This document shows, one piece after another, positions 28,323-36,375 of a stretch of DNA of 64,000 nt. The stretch covers positions 1-64,000 of the forward strand of contig NZ_AYMU01000024.1 of the NCBI RefSeq assembly GCF_000633395.1, in the 5' to 3' direction. The position numbers and the translations under genes were made by a program. The DNA is from Pseudomonas sp. PH1b (GTDB lineage Bacteria > Pseudomonadota > Gammaproteobacteria > Pseudomonadales > Pseudomonadaceae). Each line of letters opens with the position of its first letter. The first letter of the stretch is position 1. Below the pieces are notes generated by a model that was given only the letters and a program-made list of their open reading frames with translations, was not told the origin of the DNA and did not search any database.

Positions 28323-29873
28323 TCAGACCCGCCAGGCCTGGCGCAAACGGCTCACGGCGGCGCGGATATCGGCCTCCGGCACCGCGGCAAACCCCAGCAC
28401 CAGCCCGGCCCGCCGGTCTTCGGGCAAGGGCGTGTCCGGCAACCAGTAGCTGCTCAGGCCGTTGACTTCGACATCGACACTCGCGGCCTGGGCCAGCAAC
28501 TCCTGCTCTCGCTGCAGGCTGTCGACCTTCAGCGTCAAGTGCAGCCCGGCAGCCACCGAGGGCAGCGGCCCTACCCCCTCGATCACCGTCGGCCAGGCCT
28601 CCAGCAAGGTATTGCGCCGGCTCAGGGCAGCCCTGCGCATGCGCCGGATATGCCGCTGGAAGTGCCCGGCGGCCATGAATTCGGCCATCACCGCCTGGGT
28701 ACTGACTTCCGAATGCCGTACATCCACCGCCCGGCGCTGGGCAAAGGCCTGCACCAGGTTCGGCGGCAGCACCAGGTAGCCCAGGCGCAGCGCCGGAAAA
28801 GCCACCTTGCCGAAGGTGCCGACGTAGATCACCCGCCCCTGGCGGTCCAGGGCTGCCAGGGGCGCCAGCGGAGCGCCGCTGTAGCGGTACTCGCCGTCAT
28901 AGTCGTCCTCGACGATCCAGCCCTGGCTGCGCTCGGCCCAGGCCAGCAATTCCAGGCGCCGGGCCAGGCTCATGATCACCCCGGTGGGGTACTGGTGGGA
29001 CGGTGTGACATAGGCCAGGCGGCAGTTGTCCAGTTGCTCCAGCTGACGGCAGTCGATGCCCTCCTGATCCACCGCCACGCCCCGCAATCGCGCCCCGGCC
29101 ACGGCGAAGGCATGGCCGGCGGCGCGGTAGCCGGGGTTTTCCACAGCCACGCTGTCGCCGGGCTCCACCAGCAGCTGTGCACAAAGGCTGATGCCCTGCT
29201 GCGCACCACAGGTGATCACAATTTGTTCAGCCGTGCAGTGCAGCCCCCGGGCGCTGCGCAGGTAGGCGGCAATCAGGCTGCGCAGGCGCGAATCGCCGGC
29301 CGAATCGCCGTAACACAGTTGACGCAGGTCCGGCCTGCGCCAGAAAGCCGCATTCAGCTTGGCCCACACCTCGAATGGAAACAGATCGAAAGCCGGCACG
29401 CCGACCCGAAAAGCCCGCGGTGGACCACTGGGCGGAGCACTCAAATGGTGCGTCTGCAGCCGCTGCACACCACTGCTGTGGATAACTTTACTGGATGTAA
29501 CCCCAGGTAAATCCGTGCTTTTTGTGGATAAACCTGTGGGTAAGCCTGTTGAAAACCCTGTGGATACTTTTGTGGATAGTTTTTTCAGCGGCAACCGGGT
29601 TTCCGGCAGTTGAGCCACATAGGTGCCATCACCGACCCGGCTCTCGATAAACCCCTCGGCATACAGCTGGTCGTAGGCCCGCACCACGCTGTTGCGGGAA
29701 ATCCCCAGGGCGGCGGCCAGGTCGCGAGTGGCCGGCAGGCGTGTGCCACTGGCCAGGCGACCGTCGAGCACCCGCAGGCGCAAGGCCTGGTACAGCTGGC
29801 GGCTGAGGCCCTGGCGACGATCCAGTTCGATACCGGCAGGGTTGAAAGACAGCGGAGGCAAGGCACTGTTCAT
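28323..29873 (-). CDS. MocR/PdxR-family transcriptional regulator
   Basis: A 516-residue fusion regulator. Residues about 20-88 form a GntR winged helix (TRDLAAALGISRNSVVRAYDQLYAEGFIESRVGDGTYV). Residues about 160-510 form a fold-type I aminotransferase-like domain that should bind PLP (TYVGTFGK-type lysine in VGTFGKVAFPALRLGY, and EDDYDGEYRY). The linker between them (residues about 98-118) is a tetrapeptide repeat, KLSTKVSTGFSTGLPTGLST. It is encoded by the 12-bp-phased DNA array listed separately. It is divergent from a PaiB-like gene, its likely target. Confidence 0.9.
   Translation of the reverse strand: MNSALPPLSFNPAGIELDRRQGLSRQLYQALRLRVLDGRLASGTRLPATRDLAAALGISRNSVVRAYDQLYAEGFIESRVGDGTYVAQLPETRLPLKKLSTKVSTGFSTGLPTGLSTKSTDLPGVTSSKVIHSSGVQRLQTHHLSAPPSGPPRAFRVGVPAFDLFPFEVWAKLNAAFWRRPDLRQLCYGDSAGDSRLRSLIAAYLRSARGLHCTAEQIVITCGAQQGISLCAQLLVEPGDSVAVENPGYRAAGHAFAVAGARLRGVAVDQEGIDCRQLEQLDNCRLAYVTPSHQYPTGVIMSLARRLELLAWAERSQGWIVEDDYDGEYRYSGAPLAPLAALDRQGRVIYVGTFGKVAFPALRLGYLVLPPNLVQAFAQRRAVDVRHSEVSTQAVMAEFMAAGHFQRHIRRMRRAALSRRNTLLEAWPTVIEGVGPLPSVAAGLHLTLKVDSLQREQELLAQAASVDVEVNGLSSYWLPDTPLPEDRRAGLVLGFAAVPEADIRAAVSRLRQAWRV
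29477..29579 (-). repeat. phased array of DnaA-box-like sequences in the MocR linker
   Basis: TGTGGATAA, the complement of the DnaA box TTATCCACA, occurs perfectly at 29477-29485 and 29523-29531. Variants follow: TGTGGGTAA (29535-29543), a degenerate TGTTGAAAA (29547-29555), TGTGGATAC (29559-29567) and TGTGGATAG (29571-29579). From 29523 on the period is exactly 12 bp and all copies share one orientation. The array encodes the (K/G)-x-(S/P)-T linker repeat. Confidence 0.8.
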
Positions 29874-29978
29874 CGGGGTACACCCAGGGCGATTGGACCC
29901 ATGAAATAGATCATAGATGGCTCTTACAACGAACCATTAGCCTGCCTAGGATGCAGCCACTCGCCAAGGATTTTTTAT

Positions 29979-30602
29979 ATGTATCTGCCTCGCGCTTTCG
30001 TTGATGAAGACCTGCCCCGCCTGCACGGGGTGATCCAGCACAGCCGCCTGGCGACCCTGGTGACCTGGGGCGCCCTGGGTCTGCAGGCCAGCCATGTGCC
30101 GCTGTTGCTGGACCCGGCACAGGGGGCCAATGGCACCCTCTACGGGCATCTGGCCAAGGCCAATCCGCAATGTGCCGAACTGGCCAGTGGCGCCGAGGCA
30201 CTGGTGATCTTCATGGGCGAGGACGCCTATGTCAGCCCCTCGTTCTATCCGAGCAAGGCCGAACACGGAAAAGTGGTACCGACCTGGAACTACGTGGCCG
30301 TGCACGCCTATGGCCAGCCCGAGGTATTCACTGATCCGCAGCGGCTGTTGCAGGTGGTAGAGGGCCTGACCGAACGCCACGAAAGCGGCCGCCGCCAGCC
30401 GTGGAAGGTAGCGGATGCCCCGGCCGACTACCTCGACGGTATGCTGCGGGCCATTGTCGGCTTTGCCCTGCCGATCCAGCGCCTGGAGGGCAAGCGCAAG
30501 CTCAGCCAGAACCGCAGCGCCGAGGATATCGCCGGGGTGCGCGAGGGCCTGACGGCCAGCACCGACCTGCGTGACCAACAACTCGCCCATCTGATGGGCT
30601 AG
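29979..30602 (+). CDS. PaiB-like FMN-binding negative regulator
   Basis: A 207-residue protein of the PaiB family (FMN-binding split-barrel fold). Conserved stretches are MYLPRAFVDEDLPRLHGVI, FMGEDAYVSPSFYPSK and VVPTWNYVAVHAYG. A good AAGGA ribosome site precedes the ATG. In Bacillus, PaiB represses sporulation and protease genes together with the acetyltransferase PaiA; here an acetyltransferase gene also follows directly, 30 bp downstream. It is divergent from the MocR regulator. Confidence 0.9.
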   Translation: MYLPRAFVDEDLPRLHGVIQHSRLATLVTWGALGLQASHVPLLLDPAQGANGTLYGHLAKANPQCAELASGAEALVIFMGEDAYVSPSFYPSKAEHGKVVPTWNYVAVHAYGQPEVFTDPQRLLQVVEGLTERHESGRRQPWKVADAPADYLDGMLRAIVGFALPIQRLEGKRKLSQNRSAEDIAGVREGLTASTDLRDQQLAHLMG

Positions 30603-30632
30603 GTTTTCGTACAGAACAAAAAAGGAGCTTTC

Positions 30633-31079
30633 ATGAGCCAGATCCAGATCCGCCCCGTTTCCGCTGTCGACCACGGCGCCTGGCTGCCCTTGTGGCAGGC
30701 CTACCTGCGCTTTTACCAAACCGAACTGCCGGACGCCGTGAGCCAAAGCACCTGGCAGCGCTTTCTCGATGCCGGCGAGCCGACCCACGCCGCCCTGGCC
30801 TGGGACGGCGAGCGCGCCGTGGGCCTGGTGCATTTCATCTACCACCGCTCCAACTGGAGCATCGAGAATTCCTGCTACCTGCAGGACCTGCTGGTGACCC
30901 CTGACCAGCGCGGTACTGGCGTGGGCCGCAAGCTGATCGAGTTCGTCTACGCCCAGGCCAAGCAGGACGGCTGCGCCAAGGTCCACTGGCTGACCCACGA
31001 AACCAATGCCACGGCCATCCAGCTGTATGAGCGCATTGCCGAGCGCCCGGGTTTCATCCAGTTCCGCAAACCCCTCTGA
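30633..31079 (+). CDS. GNAT-family N-acetyltransferase
   Basis: A 148-residue single-domain acetyltransferase. The acetyl-CoA loop is DQRGTGVGRKL near residue 93, after the strand YLQDLLVT. Its acceptor substrate is unknown. AAGGAG precedes the ATG. It stands between the PaiB-like gene and a second acetyltransferase gene, probably in one operon. Confidence 0.88.
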   Translation: MSQIQIRPVSAVDHGAWLPLWQAYLRFYQTELPDAVSQSTWQRFLDAGEPTHAALAWDGERAVGLVHFIYHRSNWSIENSCYLQDLLVTPDQRGTGVGRKLIEFVYAQAKQDGCAKVHWLTHETNATAIQLYERIAERPGFIQFRKPL

Positions 31080-31098
31080 GTTGCCAAGGAGCCACTGC

Positions 31099-31770
31099 AT
31101 GTCGATTTCACTCGCCGATTGGAAAGGCGCCCCCGCCCCTTCGGCCACCCTGCTTGAAGGGCGCTTCATCCGTTTGGAAAGGCTCGACCCGGCGCGCCAT
31201 GGCGACGACTTGTTCCAGGCCCTGCAAGGCCCCGGCGCCGACCCGGTGCTGTGGAACTACCTGCCTTACGGTCCCTTCCCCGAGCGCCCGGCGTTCGATG
31301 CCTGGCTGAGCAATAACGCCGCGGCCAGCGATCCGTACTTCTTCAGCGTGATCGACCGCGCCAGCGGCCAGGTACAGGGCATTCTCAGTCTGATGTCGAT
31401 CGTCCCGGCCCAGGGGCGCATCGAGATCGGCCACGTGACCTTCGGTGCGCCGATGCAACGTTCACCGAGAAGCACCGAGGCGGTTTACCTGCTGGCCAAG
31501 GAAGCCTTCGCCCTGGGTTATCGGCGCCTGGAATGGAAGTGCAACAACGCCAATGCCCGCTCGCGCTACGCCGCGGAACGTTTGGGTTTCAGCTTCGAGG
31601 GGGTGTTTCGCCAGCACATGGTGGCCAAGGGGCAGAACCGCGATACCGCGTGGTTCTCGATCCTCGATGGAGAGTGGCCGGCCATCGCCAAGGGCTTCGA
31701 ACAATGGCTCAGCGATGAGAACCAGAGCGGCTCGGGGCAGCTCAAATCCCTGGCGGAGTGTCGCGGCTAA
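31099..31770 (+). CDS. RimJ/RimL-type GNAT acetyltransferase
   Basis: A 223-residue acetyltransferase of the ribosomal-protein-acetyltransferase type. The sequence GRFIRLERLDPARHGDDLF, then GILSLMSIVPAQGRIEIGHVTFG and RRLEWKCNNANARSRYAAERLGFSFEG, follows that family. The CNxxNxxSRxAAERLGF block is diagnostic. The ATG at 31099 has AAGGAG upstream. The real substrate is probably a small molecule or protein N-terminus and cannot be read from the sequence. Confidence 0.88.
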   Translation: MSISLADWKGAPAPSATLLEGRFIRLERLDPARHGDDLFQALQGPGADPVLWNYLPYGPFPERPAFDAWLSNNAAASDPYFFSVIDRASGQVQGILSLMSIVPAQGRIEIGHVTFGAPMQRSPRSTEAVYLLAKEAFALGYRRLEWKCNNANARSRYAAERLGFSFEGVFRQHMVAKGQNRDTAWFSILDGEWPAIAKGFEQWLSDENQSGSGQLKSLAECRG

Positions 31771-31781
31771 GCGGGGGTTTT

Positions 31782-31833
31782 GCCGGCAAGCCGGCTCCTA
31801 CAGGCCTGTGTAGGAGCTGGCTTGCCAGCGAAG
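31782..31833. repeat. pair of REP sequences
   Basis: GCCGGCAAGCCGGCTCCTAC (31782-31801) and GTAGGAGCTGGCTTGCCAGC (from 31810) stand back to back, 8 bp apart. This is the reverse order of the arms in the REPINs. It fills the gap between converging genes and may act as a two-way terminator. Confidence 0.85.
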
Positions 31834-31836
31834 GGC

Positions 31837-32751
31837 TCAACCGAGCTTCTGCGCCAACAGCGCAATATGCTCCGGCCCGATGCCGCAGCAGCCGCCCACA
31901 TGGCTGGCCCCGCGTCGTTGCCAATCCGCCACCCAGTGCAGATAACCCGGCGGGTCCAGGTCCTCTCGCAGCGGGCACAGGCCATCGTTGGCGGTGGCAT
32001 CTTCGGGCTGCGGCGGGAAGGCGTTGGCGTACACGCCGATATGGATCTGCACCCCAAGACGCTCAAAGGTTTCACGGGCCGCATCCACCGCCGCACCAAT
32101 CACTTCCGGCTGGCTGCAATTGAACAGCAGGGTCTGCACTCCCAACTGCGCCGCCACCGCCGCCGCTTCGGCCACCGGCTCGCCGGAACGCAGGCGCGGC
32201 ACTTCATCGACGTCTTCATCCTTCAGGGTGAAGGACAGCCAGAACGGCTTGCCGTCCTTGGGCAGGCCGGCGTGGATGGCCCGCGCCTCGGCAATGGAGC
32301 TCTGGGTTTCCGCCAGCCACAGGTCGACATGGGGCGCCAGGCCCTTGATCAGCGGGCTCAACACATCCTTGACCCGCGCAGCATCGAACAGGTCCGGACG
32401 ATAGGAGCCGAACAGCGGCGGCAACGAGCCTGCAACCCGCACCGGCTTGCCGGAAGCCTGCACCGCACGCCGCGCCAGCTCGCCAGCCAGGGAGGCCAGG
32501 GCCTGGCCCTCGGCAGCGAAGCGTTCTTCGCCGATATGGAACGGCACCACGGCATAGCTGTTGCTGGTGATCACGTTGGCACCGCTATCGATATAGGCCG
32601 CGTGTACCGCCTCCACCGCTCGCGGGTCTTCGCTCAATGCCAGGGCCGACCACTCGGGTTGCCGGAACGGCGCACCACGGCGCTGCAACTCGCGACCCAT
32701 ACCGCCATCCAGAATTACCGTGCTACCTGCGCCCATATGCTTTTCACTCAT
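31837..32751 (-). CDS. mmuM: homocysteine S-methyltransferase
   Basis: A 304-residue zinc enzyme that methylates homocysteine to methionine, usually from S-methylmethionine. VILDGGMGRELQRRG opens the barrel. The zinc cysteines are in LFNCSQPE and in VGGCCGIGPEHI near the C-terminus, so the site is complete. Three starts are possible: GTG at 32772, ATG at 32751 and ATG at 32736. None has a strong ribosome site, and I chose the middle one. It is divergent from an amino-acid ABC importer that may bring in a methyl-donor substrate (inference). Confidence 0.85.
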   Translation of the reverse strand: MSEKHMGAGSTVILDGGMGRELQRRGAPFRQPEWSALALSEDPRAVEAVHAAYIDSGANVITSNSYAVVPFHIGEERFAAEGQALASLAGELARRAVQASGKPVRVAGSLPPLFGSYRPDLFDAARVKDVLSPLIKGLAPHVDLWLAETQSSIAEARAIHAGLPKDGKPFWLSFTLKDEDVDEVPRLRSGEPVAEAAAVAAQLGVQTLLFNCSQPEVIGAAVDAARETFERLGVQIHIGVYANAFPPQPEDATANDGLCPLREDLDPPGYLHWVADWQRRGASHVGGCCGIGPEHIALLAQKLG

Positions 32752-32816
32752 ATGCTTATGAAAATAACTCACTACCGGAGCCGTTCTTATAACTATTAAA
32801 TACGCACCATTCAGTT

Positions 32817-32825
32817 AATAACAAC
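32817..32825 (+). promoter_or_regulatory. A-rich Hfq/Crc-type motif before the ABC importer
   Basis: AATAACAAC lies 22 nt upstream of the start of the binding-protein gene, near the ribosome site, where Hfq/Crc motifs normally act. It suggests that uptake is repressed when preferred carbon sources are present. Confidence 0.4.
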
Positions 32826-32846
32826 TCTTTTTCAGTCAGGATTCCG

Positions 32847-33668
32847 ATGAATTTCAAACCGCTGCTGGCCCTCGGCCTGACCCTTCTCGCGGCCTCCTCC
32901 CAGGCCTTCGCCGGCGCCACCCTGGAGCGTATCGAGCAGAAAAAGGAACTGGTGGGGGTGCTGATGGAAAGCTACCCGCCCTTCTCTTTTCTCAATGAGC
33001 AGAACCAGCTGGATGGCTTCGATGTGGACGTGGCCAAGGCCGTGGCCGCCAAGCTGGGAGTCAAGCTGCGCCTGGAAACCCCGTCCTGGGACGTGATCGC
33101 CGCCGGCCGCTGGAGCGGGCGCTACGACATCTGCATCTGCTCCATGACCCCGAGCAAGGCCCGCGCCGAGGTCTTCGACTTCCCGGTGCAGTACTACGCC
33201 TCGCCGGCGGTGATCGTGGTCAACGCCAAGGATGAGCGGATCCACGGCGCCAAGGACCTGAGCGACAAGAAGGTCGGCCTGACTGCCGCCTCCAGCTACG
33301 AGGGCTACCTGAACAAGAACCTGGTGATCGAAGGCGCCGAAGACACCCAACTGCAATACCCCTTCGAGAATGTGCAGATCGCCCCCTACGACACCGACAA
33401 CGTGGCCTTCCAGGACCTTGGCCTGGGCCCCGGCGTGCGTCTGGATGCGATCCTCACCAACCTGGTCACCGCGCAACCACGGCTGACCCAGGATTCGCGC
33501 TTCAAGCTGACGGGTGAAGCGCTGTACGCCGAGCCCAACTCGGTAGCCATCGAGAAAGGCGACGCCCAGTGGAACGCCAAGGTGCGTGAAGTCTTCGCCC
33601 AGCTGAAGCAGGACGGCACCCTGAGCCAGCTGTCGCAGAAATGGATCGGCGCCGACATCAGCCAATGA
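32847..33668 (+). CDS. amino-acid ABC transporter substrate-binding protein
   Basis: A 273-residue periplasmic binding protein of the polar amino-acid family. A signal peptide ends SSQAFA-GA. The core has VGVLMESYPPFSFLNEQNQLDGFDVDVAKAVAAKLGV and GRYDICICSMTPSKARAEVFDFPVQYY, the typical ligand-site blocks. The ligand is unknown; proximity to homocysteine methyltransferase suggests a sulfur amino acid or S-methylmethionine. Its stop overlaps the permease start. Confidence 0.9.
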   Translation: MNFKPLLALGLTLLAASSQAFAGATLERIEQKKELVGVLMESYPPFSFLNEQNQLDGFDVDVAKAVAAKLGVKLRLETPSWDVIAAGRWSGRYDICICSMTPSKARAEVFDFPVQYYASPAVIVVNAKDERIHGAKDLSDKKVGLTAASSYEGYLNKNLVIEGAEDTQLQYPFENVQIAPYDTDNVAFQDLGLGPGVRLDAILTNLVTAQPRLTQDSRFKLTGEALYAEPNSVAIEKGDAQWNAKVREVFAQLKQDGTLSQLSQKWIGADISQ

Positions 33669-34501
33669 CCGCCTACACCCCACCTCCCCGGCCGCCGCAC
33701 GCGGTGGCCGAGCCACTGCTCAAGCGCCTGCTGGGCTTTCGCACCCGGCTGTACCTGACCTGGGCCACGCTGCTGGTGCTGTTCGCCAGTTTCTTCCTGA
33801 GCTTCGAGCTGAAGTTCTCGATCATCCTCGACAAGCTGCCGAACCTGCTGGGCCTGCACCTGTCCCCCAGCGGCTTTCTCCAGGGCGCGGCGCTGACCCT
33901 GTTCCTCTGCGCCTGCTCCATCGTCGCCTCGTCGCTGCTGGGCTTTGTCACCGCCCTGGCGCGCTTGTCTTCAAGCGCCGTGGCATTCGGCATCGCCAGC
34001 TTCTACGCCTCGTTCTTTCGCGGCACGCCGCTGCTGATCCAGATCCTGTTGATCTACCTCGGCCTGCCGCAACTGGGGGTGGTGCCGGGCGCTATCACCG
34101 CGGGGATCATCGCCCTGTCGCTGAACTACGGTGCCTACCTCAGCGAGATCTTCCGCGCCGGCATCCTCGGCGTGCCCCATGGCCAGCGCCAGGCGGCCCT
34201 GGCCCTGGGAATGAATGAACGGGTGATCTTCTGGCAGGTGACCTTGCCCCAGGCCATGCGCACCATCATTCCACCGGCCACCAACCAGTTCATCTCGATG
34301 CTCAAGGATTCGTCGCTGATCTCGGTGATGGGGGTCTGGGAGGTGATGTTCCTGGCCCAGTCCTATGGCCGCTCCAGCTACCGCTACATCGAGATGCTCA
34401 GCACCGCGGCGCTGATCTACTGGCTGCTGTCCATTGGCCTGGAACTGATCCAGGCACGCATGGAAAAGCATTACGGCAAGGGTTACGTGCAGCGCGGCTG
34501 A
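33665..34501 (+). CDS. amino-acid ABC transporter permease
   Basis: A 278-residue inner-membrane permease of the HisM/GlnP type. The cytoplasmic coupling loop RQAALALGMNERVIFWQVTLPQAMRTIIPP (EAA motif) is intact. Hydrophobic segments start near residue 30, and four more follow from about residue 75. The ATG overlaps the previous stop (ATGA). No ATPase gene follows: the next gene converges from 3 bp downstream, so the system lacks its energy subunit locally. Confidence 0.9.
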   Translation: MTAYTPPPRPPHAVAEPLLKRLLGFRTRLYLTWATLLVLFASFFLSFELKFSIILDKLPNLLGLHLSPSGFLQGAALTLFLCACSIVASSLLGFVTALARLSSSAVAFGIASFYASFFRGTPLLIQILLIYLGLPQLGVVPGAITAGIIALSLNYGAYLSEIFRAGILGVPHGQRQAALALGMNERVIFWQVTLPQAMRTIIPPATNQFISMLKDSSLISVMGVWEVMFLAQSYGRSSYRYIEMLSTAALIYWLLSIGLELIQARMEKHYGKGYVQRG

Positions 34502-34504
34502 GGC

Positions 34505-34855
34505 TCAGGCAAGGGCTGAAGGCCCGGGGCCACCCGGGCTTCTTTCGGAGCGCTCAGGCTCATCGAACAGCGAACGGGCGCGGCTGGTTCGCTGCACTTT
34601 CACCACCCCCATCTGCAGGCCGAAAGGCTGGAACACCGCGTTCAATGACTTGAGGGTCGGGTTGCCGTCGCCGTGTTCGATATGGATCAGGGTGCGCAGG
34701 GAAATCCGGCACATTCGAGCAAACAGGTGCTGATGCAGCCCCGTGACCTCGGTCCGCAGGCGCTTGACCGCATCGCCAATGGGCAAGCGACCGGCCGCCA
34801 TTTCCTGCTGGATGTTGTCGATCAGCGCACCGCGCTCTTCCACAGTCATGTTCAT
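34505..34855 (-). CDS. HipB-like XRE-family DNA-binding protein
   Basis: A 116-residue protein with an XRE-type helix-turn-helix (LHQHLFARMCRISLRTLIHIEHGDGNPTLKSLNAVFQPFGLQMGVV, residues about 49-93). As partner of a HipA-type kinase it should act as antitoxin and repressor. It is the second gene of the pair: its ATG at 34853-34855 overlaps the hipA stop as ATGA. This kinase-first order is the reverse of E. coli hipBA. A much longer upstream frame exists but lies inside hipA. Confidence 0.82.
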   Translation of the reverse strand: MNMTVEERGALIDNIQQEMAAGRLPIGDAVKRLRTEVTGLHQHLFARMCRISLRTLIHIEHGDGNPTLKSLNAVFQPFGLQMGVVKVQRTSRARSLFDEPERSERSPGGPGPSALA

Positions 34856-36177
34856 AGCAATCCCCACTCCTGCAGGCGTCGATCCAGGTGGCGCAGGTGA
34901 ATGCGCGGATGATTCAGGGTGGCTTCGGGCAAGCCCCCGGCACTCAGCAGGTCTGGCAGGGCCCGCAGCTGTTCGGCATCGGCGCGCAGGCGCGTCAAGG
35001 CCAGCTCGGGATCGAGCAGCGGCTTGAGGCTGGCGCACACCATGCGCCAGTCGACTTCACCGGCCACTTCCATGCGACCGGGCCATTTGGTGGTGCGGGC
35101 AATCCCCTGGTCATCCATGACCTTGGGCGCCAGGTCATGGATCGGGGCCAGACGCACCCCCTCATCAGCGCGAACCACCGAAAGCGCACGGCCATGATTA
35201 TCCGTGTTACCGAGGATTCTGTTGATCAGGTCGCGCCGCAGGTAGTCCGCCACCAGATCGGGGATCGACGCCTCCTGGCCCGTGGAACGCCACAGTTCGG
35301 CGAGTATCCCCAGCACCTCGGTATGGCGCATGCCTTGGCCATGGCCCACCAGCCCAGCCAGGGAATAGATCGACTCCACTGCCAGGCGCTCGACGCCTGC
35401 GGGCGTTAGCCGGCGGTCAAAACGCTGCCCCCACAGGCTCGGCCGGCGCCCCTCTTCCAGGGCCAGCCCGGGAGCCGGCAAGGTCTCGACACCCAACTGC
35501 TGCAGCGCCCGGTAGTAATGGAACTCGCTCCTGAGTATCTCGCAGTCATTGGCCGAAGCCGGGTTGCGCGGGAACTTCACCCACCAGTGACGCGCCGCCG
35601 AGGCGTCATCGAGCAGCGCATCGGGGTACAACAAGCCCTCGCGGTTTTCAGTCAGCAACAACTTGGGTGCTTCGTCGCCGATGCTCGCCGTGCCACCAAA
35701 AGCCGCCGCCTGCTCATGGGCGTATTCAACAAAGCGGTTATCAAGGCTGACCACCTGATCCCGGGTGAAGCCCAGGGCCGGACGCCTGCGCAGCCCTGCC
35801 AGGGACTCCTTGATCCGCAGATTGCCAATGGGCGCCGCGCTGCTGCGGGCCAGCAGGAACAACTCGCTGCCCAGGCCATCGGGCCGCTCATGGCCGATCT
35901 GCCGCAGCAAAAAGCCACTCGCCGCCTTGGTGGAGGCCAGGTCATACAGGAAGGCCGGGGCGCGGTCTTCTCGCCATGGCTCCCACCCCAGAGGTATCAG
36001 CGCACTGACCGAACGCGCCAGCGGGCTGGCGACCGCCTCCAGGTTGTCCACCAGGTACTGGTGCAGGTAACCAAAGCTGCAGGGGCTGGCGAAGCCCTCT
36101 TCGGGCCTGTCGAAATTCAAGGTCATGGCGTCAGTCCATGTCCCTGCGCAGTAGAGTTGCAAAGTCAGCCGAAGCAC
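34852..36177 (-). CDS. HipA-type serine/threonine kinase toxin
   Basis: A 441-residue HipA-fold kinase. HWWVKFPRN (near 197) contains the ATP-binding lysine. NRILGNTDNHGRALSVV (near 318) is the catalytic loop with Asp and Asn. APIHDLAP (near 342) holds the metal-binding aspartate, so catalysis should be possible. E. coli HipA phosphorylates glutamyl-tRNA synthetase; the target here is unknown. The first start is GTG at 36177 with AGGT upstream; an ATG 17 codons later is possible. The promoter region is unusually AT-rich, with repeated operator-like sites. Confidence 0.82.
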   Translation of the reverse strand: MLRLTLQLYCAGTWTDAMTLNFDRPEEGFASPCSFGYLHQYLVDNLEAVASPLARSVSALIPLGWEPWREDRAPAFLYDLASTKAASGFLLRQIGHERPDGLGSELFLLARSSAAPIGNLRIKESLAGLRRRPALGFTRDQVVSLDNRFVEYAHEQAAAFGGTASIGDEAPKLLLTENREGLLYPDALLDDASAARHWWVKFPRNPASANDCEILRSEFHYYRALQQLGVETLPAPGLALEEGRRPSLWGQRFDRRLTPAGVERLAVESIYSLAGLVGHGQGMRHTEVLGILAELWRSTGQEASIPDLVADYLRRDLINRILGNTDNHGRALSVVRADEGVRLAPIHDLAPKVMDDQGIARTTKWPGRMEVAGEVDWRMVCASLKPLLDPELALTRLRADAEQLRALPDLLSAGGLPEATLNHPRIHLRHLDRRLQEWGLL

Positions 36178-36186
36178 TTTTTTACC

Positions 36187-36282
36187 TGCTTTTTAATGCA
36201 TTCAGAATCTTCTGCCTGGCAGAAAAATGCATTTTAACGCATGTTTACTGATTAAAACATGAATAAAGTGCACTAAAACACA
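36187..36282 (-). promoter_or_regulatory. three phased operator-like sites upstream of the HipA gene
   Basis: TGC-N8-GCA occurs at 36187-36200 and 36228-36241, and TGC-N8-ACA at 36269-36282. The centres are exactly 41 bp apart, about four helical turns. Between them lie TCTGCC-T-GGCAGA (36210-36222), a perfect palindrome, and TGTTTACTGATTAAAACA (36242-36259). The stretch is AT-rich compared with its surroundings. The likely ligand is the HipB-like protein. Confidence 0.5.
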
Positions 36283-36317
36283 CTTCAACCCTGCCCTACC
36301 TAGCCCTGGCGCCAGGC

Positions 36318-36344
36318 AAAAAAAAGGGGAGCCGTAGCTCCCCC
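36318..36344 (-). terminator. rho-independent terminator of the pyruvate carboxylase operon
   Basis: On the minus strand GGGGAGC-TACG-GCTCCCC is followed by eight T. It lies 32 bp after the stop of the carboxyltransferase subunit gene. Confidence 0.93.
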
Positions 36345-36375
36345 GAGGTAAACAGTTGCCGATGAGGGCCTGAAC

